The notes beneath the pieces were generated by a model. The model was not told the DNA's origin. It saw only the letters and a program-made list of their open reading frames with translations, and ran no database searches. A stretch of 64,000 nt of DNA, taken from NCBI RefSeq assembly GCF_000740775.1, contig NZ_JFGS01000022.1, positions 1-64,000 of the forward strand, given 5' to 3'. The DNA comes from Haematobacter missouriensis (GTDB lineage Bacteria > Pseudomonadota > Alphaproteobacteria > Rhodobacterales > Rhodobacteraceae). A program made the translations under genes and the position numbers. Shown here piece after piece: positions 30,945-39,985 of the stretch. Positions within the stretch are counted from its first letter, which is position 1. The number at the start of each line of letters is the position of its first letter.

Positions 30945-31283
30945 TTACAGCGCGTCGTCGTTGATTTCGCCCGTCCGCACCCGGACAGCCTGGGCCACGT
31001 CGAGAACGAAGATCTTGCCGTCGCCGATCTTGTCGGTTCGCGCGGTTTTCTGAATTGTCTCGACCACCTGATCGGCCAGCAAGTCGCTTACGACGATCTC
31101 CAGCTTGATCTTCGGGACGAAGTTCACGGCATATTCGGCGCCCCGGTAGATCTCGGTATGACCCGATTGCGACCCGAAGCCCTTGATCTCGGTCACCATC
31201 ATGCCACGAACGCCAATGGACGTGAGCGCTTCGCGCACCTCCTCCAGCTTGAACGGCTTGATTGCTGCGATGATGAGTTTCAC
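30945..31283 (-). CDS. glnK: Nitrogen regulatory protein PII (GlnK), 112 aa
   Basis: Trimeric signal protein that senses 2-oxoglutarate, ATP/ADP and uridylylation, and regulates AmtB. With GTG 31283 as start the chain begins MKLIIAAIKPFK, has the canonical 112 residues, and the uridylylated Tyr is exactly Tyr51 in YRGAEYAVNF; the C-terminal signature VRVRTGEINDDAL is complete. AAGGG lies 7 nt upstream of the GTG. The ATG two codons earlier (31289) would place the ribosome site too close. First gene of glnK-amtB; likely NtrC-controlled, but I could not identify a site with confidence. Confidence 0.97.
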   Translation of the reverse strand: MKLIIAAIKPFKLEEVREALTSIGVRGMMVTEIKGFGSQSGHTEIYRGAEYAVNFVPKIKLEIVVSDLLADQVVETIQKTARTDKIGDGKIFVLDVAQAVRVRTGEINDDAL

Positions 31284-31579
31284 GTCCATACCCTTCCGTT
31301 AAGGGAGGCTTCTTGCGAGCCCACGGCGCTAGCAGGCGCATAAGCCCCCGTGCTGACAAGGCATTAGCTCACAAAAGCGTCATTCGCGCGAGGGCAAGAT
31401 GCCCGATTTTTGCACATTTGGGGCATGTCGCATATTATTAAGGCAATTTGAAAACTCGACTGTGATCGTCTGACTCTCCCCTTTCGCTTAAATTGCGCTA
31501 TGCTGCGGCATCAAATCATCAGACCGGCCCGCTTCAGGCATCCAGCTCAGGCGCGAGGACGGCGACAGGCGAGCTGACG

Positions 31580-33787
31580 ATGAGCAACAACGGCCGGACC
31601 CGCCCACCACTGGTGGCGGATCGTCGATACCCAACCGGAAAAACAGCCGGAAAACCGCAGACCGGCAAGGCCGCGCCCGCGAAACCGTCCGCCAAGGCAC
31701 GACGGAAGACAAGCAACCGGCGGCGCGGCGCGGGAGGCTCGACACTCCGCCGCATTCCGGTGATCGGCTTCTTCGTGGCGCTGTTTTCCGGGCTGTTCCG
31801 GCTGTCGCTACGGGTGGTCTGGGGGGCTGCCTGGCGGCTCGGCATGGTTTGCGCCCTGATCCTGGGCGGTGCGATTTTCTATTTCTACTCCCAGCTCCCC
31901 GATGTCACTGCCCTGCTGGACGGCCGCAACCGCGGTTCAGTCACCATGCTGGACAAGGATGGCCGTCCCTTCGCCTGGCGGGGGGAAACCTTCGGGGGAG
32001 AGATCAGCGCCCAGCACATCTCGCCCAACCTCCGCAACGCGGTGATCGCGACGGAGGACAAGCGGTTCTACAGCCACTTCGGCATCTCTCCCCGCGGCAT
32101 CATTTCCGCCGTGGCGATCAACATACGCGCAGGCCGCGGGCCGTTCGAGGGCAACGGCGGCTCCACCATCACGCAACAGGTCGCGAAGCTGCTCTGTCTC
32201 GGCGTGCCCTACAATCCGAAGACATGGAAGAACGAGGCGGAATACGAGGCGGACTGCCGCGTCTCCTCTCTCGTGCGGAAGATCAAGGAAGTCCCCTACT
32301 CCATGGCCATGGAGGCCAAGTACACCAAGGACGAAATCCTCACGATCTACATCTCGCGCGCCTATCTGGGCGCGGGCACGCGAGGCTTCGAGGCCGCTGC
32401 CCAGCGGTATTTCGGCAAATCCGCCGCCGAGGTCACTCCCGCGGAGGCGGCGATGCTGGCCGGGCTGCTAAAGGCGCCGTCCTATTACGCGCCGACCAAT
32501 AATCTGGCCCGCTCACAGGAACGGGCGAATGTCATCATTGGGCTGATGGAGGAGCAGGGCTATCTGACGGCCAAGCAGGCGCAGCAGGCACAGGCGCAGC
32601 CCGCGCGGCTCTCCGACAGCGCGGCCCAGCAAGCAGGCGGCTACTTCGCCGACTGGGTGATGGAATCCGGCCCCTCGTTCCTGACCACACAGACGATGGA
32701 AGACGTGGTCATCCGCACCACGCTCGATCCCCGGCTGCAACGGGCGGCCGAATCGGCGCTGACCGACGTGTTCGGGACAAAGGTGAAGGAAGGCTCCACG
32801 GCGCAGGCCGCCATCGTCGTCATGTCGCCAGACGGGGCGGTGCGGGCCATGGTCGGCGGGCGCAAGAGCCAGGTCTCAGGCGCGTTCAACCGGGCGACAC
32901 AGGCGCTCCGGCAGACCGGCTCCTCCTTCAAGCCGTTCATTTATGCGACCGCGCTCAATCAGGGGGCGCATTACAACGATTACGTGGTGGACGAGCCGCT
33001 GACGATCAATGTTCCCGGCTCCGGTCCCTGGTCGCCACAGAACTATACCCGGGGCGAATACAAGGGTCGGGTCACGTTGACCCAGGCATTGAAACTGTCG
33101 CTCAACATCCCGGCGGTGAAAATCTCCGAAGGCATAGGCCGGGACAACGTGCGCCGCACGGCCGAAGCCTTCGGCATCCGGTCGGACATCGCCGCCGGTC
33201 CGGCCATGGCGCTCGGCACTTCCGAAGCCACGCTGCTGGAGATGACGGGCGCCTATGCCGGACTGCTGAACGGGGGGAGCCACGTGACGCCGTATGGCCT
33301 GGTGGATCTCACGCTCCGGGGCGATTCGTCGCCGCTGATCGGGCAGACGGGAGGGATCGGCAACCGGGTGATCTCGGAGCAGGCGTCGCGCGAGCTGATC
33401 TACATGATGAACCAGGTGATCGAGAGCGGCACCGGCACCCGCGCCCGTCTGCCGGGGCGAGAGGCTGCGGGCAAGACGGGCACCACCTCCGCTGCCCGGG
33501 ACGCGTGGTTCATCGGCTTCACCGCGGATTACGTCGCGGGCGTCTGGATGGGCTATGACGACAACCGGCCGCTCTCGGGCGTGACGGGCGGCGGGCTTCC
33601 GGCGGAAATCTGGCGCGAGGTCATGCTGCGCGTGCATGAGGGGCTCCCCGCCCGCCAGCTTCCGATGATCGTGCCCGTGCCGGAACCGGCGCCACAGGTG
33701 GCCGAGGAACGGCGGGAGCAGCGGTTGCCGGGCAACCGGGTGGACGATTTCATCGGCAACATTCTCCAGTCGATTCTGGGTAACTGA
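31580..33787 (+). CDS. Class A penicillin-binding protein (PBP1A type), 735 aa
   Basis: Bifunctional peptidoglycan synthase anchored in the inner membrane. A basic, Lys/Arg-rich cytoplasmic tail of about 80 residues precedes one membrane helix (MVCALILGGAIFYFY). The glycosyltransferase domain has Glu159 in ATEDKRFYSHFG and GGSTITQQVAKLL. The transpeptidase domain has the SxxK serine Ser448 in GSSFKPF, SLN in LKLSLNIPAVK, and KTG in AGKTGTTSAARDAW. ATG 31580 is used; the frame is open back to 31493 but the upstream part looks non-coding. A bidirectional terminator follows. Confidence 0.95.
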   Translation: MSNNGRTRPPLVADRRYPTGKTAGKPQTGKAAPAKPSAKARRKTSNRRRGAGGSTLRRIPVIGFFVALFSGLFRLSLRVVWGAAWRLGMVCALILGGAIFYFYSQLPDVTALLDGRNRGSVTMLDKDGRPFAWRGETFGGEISAQHISPNLRNAVIATEDKRFYSHFGISPRGIISAVAINIRAGRGPFEGNGGSTITQQVAKLLCLGVPYNPKTWKNEAEYEADCRVSSLVRKIKEVPYSMAMEAKYTKDEILTIYISRAYLGAGTRGFEAAAQRYFGKSAAEVTPAEAAMLAGLLKAPSYYAPTNNLARSQERANVIIGLMEEQGYLTAKQAQQAQAQPARLSDSAAQQAGGYFADWVMESGPSFLTTQTMEDVVIRTTLDPRLQRAAESALTDVFGTKVKEGSTAQAAIVVMSPDGAVRAMVGGRKSQVSGAFNRATQALRQTGSSFKPFIYATALNQGAHYNDYVVDEPLTINVPGSGPWSPQNYTRGEYKGRVTLTQALKLSLNIPAVKISEGIGRDNVRRTAEAFGIRSDIAAGPAMALGTSEATLLEMTGAYAGLLNGGSHVTPYGLVDLTLRGDSSPLIGQTGGIGNRVISEQASRELIYMMNQVIESGTGTRARLPGREAAGKTGTTSAARDAWFIGFTADYVAGVWMGYDDNRPLSGVTGGGLPAEIWREVMLRVHEGLPARQLPMIVPVPEPAPQVAEERREQRLPGNRVDDFIGNILQSILGN

Positions 33788-33872
33788 CAGGCTGATCCCC
33801 ACATCCGCCCCGGGGGCTGCCGGGGAGCGTGAGGGGTATCCCTGTCCGTCCGCTCTGCCGGGACAACATGAA

Positions 33873-33901
33873 AAGGCCGGGGGTCATCGCCCCCGGCCTT
33901 T
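33873..33901. terminator. Bidirectional terminator between the PBP gene and mlaC
   Basis: AAGGCCGGGGG pairs with CCCCCGGCCTT (11 bp, 6-base loop), flanked by A-run on the left and T-run on the right, so it can end transcripts from both converging sides. Confidence 0.85.
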
Positions 33902-33935
33902 GATCCTTGGCACAGGCCATCCTGTGCTGCCCCGC

Positions 33936-34556
33936 TCAGCCTGCGCGTTGCAGCGCCGCCGTCAGACGCGTGATGTCACCGCCGTTCTGATCCAGCATCG
34001 CCTGAATTTCAGTCCGCTCCGTCGCCAGCATGTTCACCCCCTCAATGATGAGGTTGAAGAACTTGTCGGCGCCGCTGCGATCAGACACCTGCCAGCGCAC
34101 GTCGAACGGCTGCTGCCCGCGCAGGCGGGCAACAGAAGTCACCTCGAAGAAGCTGTTGACCTGCCGGGAGCCCGTCACCTCGATCTGCCCACCGATGAAG
34201 TCCCGGAAGCGCTTGCCATACTTCCGCGCGATATAGCCCTGGAAAGCCTGGGTATAGGCGCGCATCTGCGCGGCCGGCGTCTGCCGGGCCGCCGGGCCGA
34301 GGCAGCTTGCCGCGATGGTAGGCACGTCGGCATATTGCGAAAAGACGCGCTCGAACTCCTTGTACATCGCCTGCTCCGGCATGCCGGAAGCAATGATGCG
34401 GTTGATGTCAGCCACCAGCCGGTCGATCAGTGCGCGGGCCTCTCCTGTTGTCAGCGCCAGGGCGCGGCCAGCGGGCAGCGTGGCGACCAGCAGACCGGCA
34501 CCGATCATCGTCAGCACGCTCCGGCGCGAGGGCCCCTCAGCGGCCAAGAGCGGCAT
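33936..34556 (-). CDS. mlaC: MlaC/Ttg2D family phospholipid-binding protein, 206 aa
   Basis: Periplasmic shuttle of the Mla pathway that returns phospholipids from the outer membrane to the inner membrane. An export signal with a twin-arginine-like start (PSRRSVLTMIGAGLLVATLPAG) precedes a helical Tol-toluene-tolerance domain, with YGKRFRDFIGGQIEVTG and WQVSDRSGADKFFNLIIEGVNM as typical segments. The start at 34556 overlaps the 3' end of mlaA by 20 bp and has no own ribosome site, suggesting coupling to mlaA. The MlaFED transporter is not in the window. Confidence 0.85.
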   Translation of the reverse strand: MPLLAAEGPSRRSVLTMIGAGLLVATLPAGRALALTTGEARALIDRLVADINRIIASGMPEQAMYKEFERVFSQYADVPTIAASCLGPAARQTPAAQMRAYTQAFQGYIARKYGKRFRDFIGGQIEVTGSRQVNSFFEVTSVARLRGQQPFDVRWQVSDRSGADKFFNLIIEGVNMLATERTEIQAMLDQNGGDITRLTAALQRAG

Positions 34557-35355
34557 AGGGGTCGTAGGTGTCGGAATAGATGTCATTCGTGCCGCTCGTC
34601 TGGGACGAAGTGCCGTAGAGGTCGTCGTAAGGGTCATAGGCATCAGCCTCCGATGTTTGGTCTCCCCGCAGCTTGGCGCGCCGCGACTGCAGATAAAGCA
34701 GTCGGGCCTGCGCATAGCTGTCGGCGCTGTCATATAGGATGGAGTCCACGAAATCCGAGTAAGCATATCGTGTTCCGAGCAGACGCGCGACGCGCGAGAC
34801 CGTCGCGATCTCGGGCACCGGGCTTTCCGCGAAAAGGCCGAGCGGATTGCTGACCACATCGACGACCAGCCCCGCCACGTCGCGGTTGGTGGACGGGCCG
34901 AGGAACGGCAGTTCGACGTAGTTGCCCTCCCGCATCCCCCAGACGTGCAGCGTCTCGCCGAAGTCGGTCTCGATCCGCGGCAGACCCATCGAAGTCGCCG
35001 GATCGAGAAGGCCCAGCACCCCGATCGTGGAGTTCACCACGAACCGCAGGCCGTTCTGGGCAAACGTCTGCGGGCGCCCCTGAAGCGCGCCGTTGATCGC
35101 CTCGCTCGGCAGGCCGAGGTTGGAGGACACGTTGGCCACGCCGTCGCGGATCGGCGGCGGGACGATGGAGCCGTAAACCTCGGACGCGGGGCGGTAGAGC
35201 ACCTTGTCCACGCCGACGTTGAAGGAATGACGACGGCGGTTGCCGTCCTCATGCGGGTCACTGATACCGGAGGGAATCGGGGCGGGGCCGCAGCCGGCGA
35301 CAACTGCCGTAAGAAGGGCAAGGGCGGCTACGCTCTTGGCGGTCTGGCGGATCAC
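34537..35355 (-). CDS. mlaA: MlaA (VacJ) family outer-membrane lipoprotein, 272 aa
   Basis: Outer-membrane lipoprotein that extracts mislocalised phospholipids from the outer leaflet and hands them to MlaC. Signal and lipobox: MIRQTAKSVAALALLTAVVAGC. Family segments VVNSTIGVLGLLDPATSMGL and FGETLHVWGMREGNYVELPFLGPS are clear. I chose GTG 35355 because GGGAG lies 6 nt upstream; an ATG at 35376 has none. A C-terminal tail of about 50 residues is rich in Asp/Tyr/Ser repeats (YDPYDDLYG). Operon with mlaC. Confidence 0.92.
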   Translation of the reverse strand: MIRQTAKSVAALALLTAVVAGCGPAPIPSGISDPHEDGNRRRHSFNVGVDKVLYRPASEVYGSIVPPPIRDGVANVSSNLGLPSEAINGALQGRPQTFAQNGLRFVVNSTIGVLGLLDPATSMGLPRIETDFGETLHVWGMREGNYVELPFLGPSTNRDVAGLVVDVVSNPLGLFAESPVPEIATVSRVARLLGTRYAYSDFVDSILYDSADSYAQARLLYLQSRRAKLRGDQTSEADAYDPYDDLYGTSSQTSGTNDIYSDTYDPYAALGR

Positions 35356-35462
35356 GGGCTTCTCCCTGAAGAACATGGCTTGCCGGAGGGCTCGGCCCGT
35401 GCCCGGATCGCCGGTCAGGGATAGGGCGTGCGGACACGGGACACAAGCGGGAATGGCCCCGC

Positions 35463-36971
35463 TCACGCCACGTCCCGCAGGAAGTCGAGCGCCGTGACAA
35501 GATCGCTGCGGAACTCCCGCTCGGCCGCGAGCCGCGCCTGCGGCTCCGGCACACGCAGGAGATAGGAAGGGTGCCAGGTCAGCAGGAGCGGGGCGCCCAT
35601 CGTATCCCGTTCAAGCTTTCCGCGCCGCTGCGTCAGCCCCTTGCCGTTTCCCGTCAACGCTTCCGCCGCCGTGGCACCCATCCCGATGATCAGCTTCGGG
35701 CGCAGTCTGGCGCGCTCTATGTCGAGCCACCATCGGCAGGCCATGATCTCTCCGCCATTGGGACGCTGATGCAGGCGCCGCTTGCCGCGCGGCAGGAATT
35801 TGAAGTGTTTCACAGCGTTGGTGATCCACGCCCGCTCCCGCGACAGGCCGACCTCCTCCGCCAAGCGGTCGAAGAGCCGGCCCGCCGGGCCGACGAAGGG
35901 GCGTCCCGCGAGATCCTCCTGATCGCCGGGCTGCTCGCCCACGATCATCAGTTCGGCATCCGCCGGTCCCTCGCCGAAAACGGTCTGCGTCGCATGATGG
36001 CACAAGTCACAGCGCGTACAGACCGCCGCCTGTCGCCGCGCCTCGGCCAGCGGCGGCAGTTCGCCCGGAGTTTTGAGGTCTGGAGTTTCGGGGAGAGGCA
36101 GTGTGCCCGAAGTTTCGGACAGCGGCAGTTCACCATAGGTTTCGGGCGGCGGCGGGCGGCGCGCCGCCGCGAGCCGGACCGCGTGGGCAGGTGGGATCGT
36201 CGGCAGCGCGGCCCGCATCTGCGCCGCACGGCGGGGCGCATCGGCGATCATGCCGGGAATCAGCGATGTCTCCGGCAGGTTCTTCCAGTAGCGTCGGGGC
36301 ATCTCCGCGGTCATCGCCTTCACCTTCAGCCGCGCGGGATTGAAGATGGAGACGAAATAGGTGTGCCACAGCGCCTCGGCCCCATCGGCGGGCAGGTCTG
36401 GTCGCGGCGACGGGGGGCCGAATGTCAGCCGTTCCCCCTGCCAGAGTGCGGTCATCTCGGGCGTGGCGATCAGGAAATCCATTTCCCTGTGCCGCTCGGC
36501 GAAGAAGGGCACCGCGCGCTCGGTGATGAAGTGCTGCGGCTCGAACCAGGCGGCGAAACGGAGACGCCCGCCCTCCCCCGGCGGCAGCGCGCTGAACCGG
36601 AGGAAGGCGTGCATCTTGTGAATATCACGCCGGACCGCCTTCTCCATGCGCTGCACCCCGTCCACCAGCGGATCGGCACGATCGCCCAGCAGGCCCGGTG
36701 CGTTCTGAAGGCGCAGAAGCAGGGCATAAAGCCGGTCATGCGCCGTGCCGTCCCGATGACAGGACACCGCCTCTGCCAGATCGAGAAACGCGCGCGGAAC
36801 GCGGAGTTGCCGTTGGGGCGGCGGAAGTGAATGCTCCTGGCCCAGCAATCCCGGCGTGGCATCGCGGGTAAAGCTCACTTCCTCCGCCGGAATTCCTGCG
36901 CCGGCAAGCGCGCGCGCGGCCTCCCGCCAAACGGTGAAGGTGCCGAGGGCGGGCAGCACCACCTGCCGCAT
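35463..36971 (-). CDS. DUF4130-UdgX fusion: uracil-DNA-binding/glycosylase protein, 502 aa
   Basis: Two modules in one chain. Residues about 1-270 form a DUF4130 domain (family usually called probable DNA metabolism protein). After a Pro/Thr/Leu-rich linker with repeats near 285-310, residues about 315-500 form a UdgX-type uracil-DNA glycosylase. Evidence for UdgX: the Fe-S cysteines CTRCDLC and a later Cys in IMACRWW, motif GEQPGDQEDLAGRPFVGPAG, the UdgX-specific insertion KRRLHQRPNGG with His401 as the expected covalent uracil-site residue, and LLTWHPSYLLR. Its ATG overlaps the radical SAM stop (TGATG). Confidence 0.93.
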   Translation of the reverse strand: MRQVVLPALGTFTVWREAARALAGAGIPAEEVSFTRDATPGLLGQEHSLPPPQRQLRVPRAFLDLAEAVSCHRDGTAHDRLYALLLRLQNAPGLLGDRADPLVDGVQRMEKAVRRDIHKMHAFLRFSALPPGEGGRLRFAAWFEPQHFITERAVPFFAERHREMDFLIATPEMTALWQGERLTFGPPSPRPDLPADGAEALWHTYFVSIFNPARLKVKAMTAEMPRRYWKNLPETSLIPGMIADAPRRAAQMRAALPTIPPAHAVRLAAARRPPPPETYGELPLSETSGTLPLPETPDLKTPGELPPLAEARRQAAVCTRCDLCHHATQTVFGEGPADAELMIVGEQPGDQEDLAGRPFVGPAGRLFDRLAEEVGLSRERAWITNAVKHFKFLPRGKRRLHQRPNGGEIMACRWWLDIERARLRPKLIIGMGATAAEALTGNGKGLTQRRGKLERDTMGAPLLLTWHPSYLLRVPEPQARLAAEREFRSDLVTALDFLRDVA

Positions 36972-38155
36972 CAGAACAGCTCCAGCTGGCGGGGGGCGGG
37001 CAGAGGCGCCTCGGGGCGGCGCGTGGGCCGCCAGCCTTCCGCCGTGACGAAGGGCGCGGCCTTCCGCATCGCCGCGCCAAGCCGGAGGAGATGCTCGTAG
37101 CGCAGCCGCCGCTCCCGCCTGCTGGACAGGATGCGGTCCACCGTCTTGACGCCGAACCCCGGCACGCGGAGCAGCAATTCCCGCTCCGCCCGGTTCACAT
37201 CCACCGGGAAGCGATCCTGATTGGCGAGCGCCCAGGCAAGCTTCGGGTCGCAGGCAAGATCGAGCATTCCCGTTTCCGGCGTCACCTCCTCCACCCCGAA
37301 CCCATAGAAGCGCAGCAGCCAGTCCGCCTGATACAGCCGGTGCTCCCGCATCGGCGGTGGGCGAACGAGCGGCAGCCGCGCCGAGGCATCCGGGATCGGC
37401 GAGAAAGCGGAGTAATACACCCGCGAGAGGTCATAGGAGGAATAAAGCCGCGCGGCCTGTCCCAGAATCGCCGCGTCATCGGTTCCGTCCGCGCCGACGA
37501 TCATCTGCGTGGATTGTCCGGCGGGAGCGAATCGCGGGGCGGAGGTGCCGCGATGGGTCACATCCCGCGCCGCCTCCCGTTCCAGACGCACCGCACCCAT
37601 GGCGCGGCGGATGCTGGCGGCATCCTTCTCGGGCGCGAGCTGGCGGAGACTCTCCTCCCGCGGCAGTTCGATGTTGATGGACACCCGGTCCGCGAACAAT
37701 CCCGCCTGCCGCACCAGCTCCGGTGCGGCGTCGGGGATGGTCTTCAGATGGATATAGCCGCGGAAACCATGGGTCTGGCGCAACTCCCGCGCCACCCTCA
37801 CCATCTCCGCCATCGTCTCGTCGGGGGAGCGGATGATGCCGGAGGACAGAAACAGCCCCTCGACATAGTTCCGGCGGTAGAAATCGAGCGTGAGACCTAC
37901 GATCTCTTCCACCGTGAACCGCGCCCGCCGCACGTTGGAGGAGGCGCGGTTCACACAATAGACGCAATCATAGATGCAGAAGTTGGTCAGCAGCACTTTC
38001 AACAGGGAGATGCAGCGCCCGTCGGGCGCATAGGCATGGCAGATGCCCATGCCACCGCCGCCCGAACGGTCCGAGCCGCTGGAGGCACAGGAGGCGTCGT
38101 ATTTCGCCGCGTCCGACAGGATCGCGAGCTTGTCGTTCAGGCTGAGTCGCGTCAT
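36971..38155 (-). CDS. Putative DNA modification/repair radical SAM protein, 394 aa
   Basis: Radical SAM enzyme of the family that accompanies DUF4130/UdgX. The 4Fe-4S cysteines are Cys60, Cys64 and Cys67 in CIYDCVYC. A radical SAM barrel spans about 45-250, and the C-terminus carries a helix-hairpin-helix DNA-binding motif (LLLRVPGFGVKTVDRILSSR). The first 40 residues include a Gly/Ser-rich loop. The substrate is unknown; the HhH and the coupled UdgX module point to DNA. First gene of a two-gene operon. Confidence 0.9.
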   Translation of the reverse strand: MTRLSLNDKLAILSDAAKYDASCASSGSDRSGGGGMGICHAYAPDGRCISLLKVLLTNFCIYDCVYCVNRASSNVRRARFTVEEIVGLTLDFYRRNYVEGLFLSSGIIRSPDETMAEMVRVARELRQTHGFRGYIHLKTIPDAAPELVRQAGLFADRVSINIELPREESLRQLAPEKDAASIRRAMGAVRLEREAARDVTHRGTSAPRFAPAGQSTQMIVGADGTDDAAILGQAARLYSSYDLSRVYYSAFSPIPDASARLPLVRPPPMREHRLYQADWLLRFYGFGVEEVTPETGMLDLACDPKLAWALANQDRFPVDVNRAERELLLRVPGFGVKTVDRILSSRRERRLRYEHLLRLGAAMRKAAPFVTAEGWRPTRRPEAPLPAPRQLELF

Positions 38156-38230
38156 TCGTTCATGATATGTTCACGACCTCCGACCTGCAATGTCACAGGA
38201 CATGGCGCGGGCCGAAACCCGCGCCCGCCG

Positions 38231-38270
38231 ATCAGGCATCAGACATCAGGCATCAGGCATCAGGCATCAG
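38231..38270. repeat. Tandem heptamer repeat (ATCAGGC)
   Basis: Five full copies of ATCAGGC (one is ATCAGAC) plus a partial sixth. The array covers the stop codon of the hydroxyacid dehydrogenase (38267-38269) and extends toward the radical SAM gene. Copy-number change would not alter the protein. Confidence 0.85.
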
Positions 38271-39181
38271 ACGATACGCGCATCCATGGGGCGGCCCGCG
38301 ATATAATCCTCAAGGTTCGAGACGACCTTGCCCGCCATGCGGGTCCGCGTCTCTATCGTGGCGCTGGCGGCATGGGGAGTGAGCACGGTGCGGGAGGAGG
38401 CGACAAGGCCCGGATGCGGGCGCGGCTCATCCTCGAACACGTCAAGACCCGCTCCGGCGATCCTGCCCGCATCCAGCGCAGCGACCAGAGCCGCCTCATC
38501 CACCAGTTGCCCCCGCGCGATGTTCACGAGGAACCCGTCCGGGCCGATCCGGTCCAGCATCGCGGCATCGACGACATGGAAGGTTTCCGCCGTGCCCGGC
38601 GCGGCCAGAACCAGCGTGTCGCACCAGTCCGCCAGCCCCGCCAGTGTATCGAAGTAACGCTGCGGCGCGTCCCGCCTGCTGCGGTTGTGATAGCCCACCT
38701 CCATGCGGAAGGCCTCCGCGCGGCGGGCGATCTCCACCCCGATGTCGCCCATTCCGAAGATGCCGAGCTTCTTGCCTGCCATGGTATGGGTGAGCCAGGC
38801 CTTGCCTTCGCGCGCCCAGCCGCCATCGCGGGCAAAGCGGTCCTGCGGCAGAAGCTCCCGGTGCAGCGCAAGGGTGAGCATGACCGCGCAATCGGCCACG
38901 TCGTCGTTCAGCGTACCCCGTGTGGTCGCCACAATGATCCCGCGACGCCTGCATTCCTCCAGATCGATCTTGTCGGTGCCCACGCCGAAGACAGAGATCA
39001 TCTTCACATTGGGAAGCCGTGCCAGCACCTCCTCCGGCACCCCCTTTGCGGCAAAGGTCACCACTGCCTCCACCTCCGGCATCTCGGCGCCGGTATCGCG
39101 CACCAGATCGGCGACGACGGCAAGATCCTCCTGCGGCTGGCCGGTGAGGGGCGAAAGCTGAAGTGTCACGGGTCTGGGCAT
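38267..39181 (-). CDS. 2-hydroxyacid dehydrogenase (D-isomer specific), 304 aa
   Basis: NAD(P)-dependent reductase/dehydrogenase of 2-oxo/2-hydroxy acids such as glyoxylate or hydroxypyruvate; the exact substrate is not fixed. Signatures: the dinucleotide motif GIFGMGDIGVEIARRAEA, the substrate Arg in NIARGQLVDE, the Asp/Glu region GLDVFEDEPRPHP, and the catalytic His in LTPHAASAT. ATG 39181 gives the usual N-terminus; the frame stays open far upstream (to 40609) but that part is antisense to exoD and the next gene and is not coding. Confidence 0.92.
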   Translation of the reverse strand: MPRPVTLQLSPLTGQPQEDLAVVADLVRDTGAEMPEVEAVVTFAAKGVPEEVLARLPNVKMISVFGVGTDKIDLEECRRRGIIVATTRGTLNDDVADCAVMLTLALHRELLPQDRFARDGGWAREGKAWLTHTMAGKKLGIFGMGDIGVEIARRAEAFRMEVGYHNRSRRDAPQRYFDTLAGLADWCDTLVLAAPGTAETFHVVDAAMLDRIGPDGFLVNIARGQLVDEAALVAALDAGRIAGAGLDVFEDEPRPHPGLVASSRTVLTPHAASATIETRTRMAGKVVSNLEDYIAGRPMDARIV

Positions 39182-39349
39182 GGTGTGTCTCGCGTGATGA
39201 GGGATGGTCACAGGGGTAGCGCCCGTCACAGCGGGTTTCCAGTACCGATACACACGGTTCTGCACTGCAGCGACGCATTGCAAAAACGCGGCGCAACAGG
39301 CAGTCTGCGCGCAGGCAAGAGAACCCGGTAGCAGATCAAGGAACACCGC

Positions 39350-39973
39350 ATGCACTTCAGCGACACCTCTCAGGACCTCGGCACGACGCTGCGCACGACG
39401 ATCGGGCGCATTCAGGGCAAGACGATCACGCTGCGCGCGCTGATGGAGGACATGGGGGAACAGGGGCTGCTGCTGATCTGCGCCGTGGCCTCCCTGCCCT
39501 TCCTGATCCCGGTGTCGATCCCCGGCGTGTCCACCGTCTTCGGCGCGGCGATCATCCTCATTGCCATCGCGGTCACGCTGAACCGGATGCCGTGGCTTCC
39601 CCGCAAGGTACTGGACCGCGAGATCGCGACGGAGAAGCTCAAACCCGCGCTGGAGCGGGGCGTAAACCTCGTGGAGCGGATCAACCGCTTCATCAGGCCC
39701 CGGTTTCAAGCGATGACGGAAGGGGGTCTCGTTACGCGGATCAACGGTCTCGCGATCGCGTGGTCGGGCCTGCTGCTGATGGCGCCCTTCGGTTTCGTGC
39801 CGTTCTCCAACACGCTTCCGGGAATCGCGGTGCTGCTGCTGGCGCTCGGCATGATCCAGCGGGACGGGCTGGTGGTCATGGCCGGCTATGTGATGATGTT
39901 CGGAACCATGGTGTATTTCACCGTGTTGTTCTGGCTGGCATTCCGCGCGGGGCAACTGGCCTTCGGCGGCTGA
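39350..39973 (+). CDS. exoD: ExoD family exopolysaccharide synthesis protein, 207 aa
   Basis: Inner-membrane protein of the ExoD family (in Rhizobium needed for exopolysaccharide production and alkali tolerance; biochemical function unknown). A soluble N-terminus is followed by a hairpin of membrane helices (LLLICAVASLPFLIPVSIPGVSTVFGA), a basic loop, and further helices to the C-terminus. ATG 39350 follows AAGGA at 7 nt. The next gene begins 12 bp after its stop. Confidence 0.88.
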   Translation: MHFSDTSQDLGTTLRTTIGRIQGKTITLRALMEDMGEQGLLLICAVASLPFLIPVSIPGVSTVFGAAIILIAIAVTLNRMPWLPRKVLDREIATEKLKPALERGVNLVERINRFIRPRFQAMTEGGLVTRINGLAIAWSGLLLMAPFGFVPFSNTLPGIAVLLLALGMIQRDGLVVMAGYVMMFGTMVYFTVLFWLAFRAGQLAFGG

Positions 39974-39985
39974 GCCGGAGGGACC

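Noticed and set aside
31284-31289. ATG start of GlnK two codons upstream
   Set aside because: The ribosome site would be only one base away, and the GTG gives the canonical 112-residue chain with Tyr51 in register.
31393-31413. Intrinsic terminator (GGGC hairpin plus T-run) before the PBP gene
   Set aside because: The stem is only 4 bp and no plus-strand gene ends nearby; it lies in the AT-rich promoter region between glnK and the PBP gene.
31290-31420. Sigma-54 promoter upstream of glnK
   Set aside because: The best candidate (around AGCACG on the minus strand) breaks both the GG and the GC elements or their spacing.
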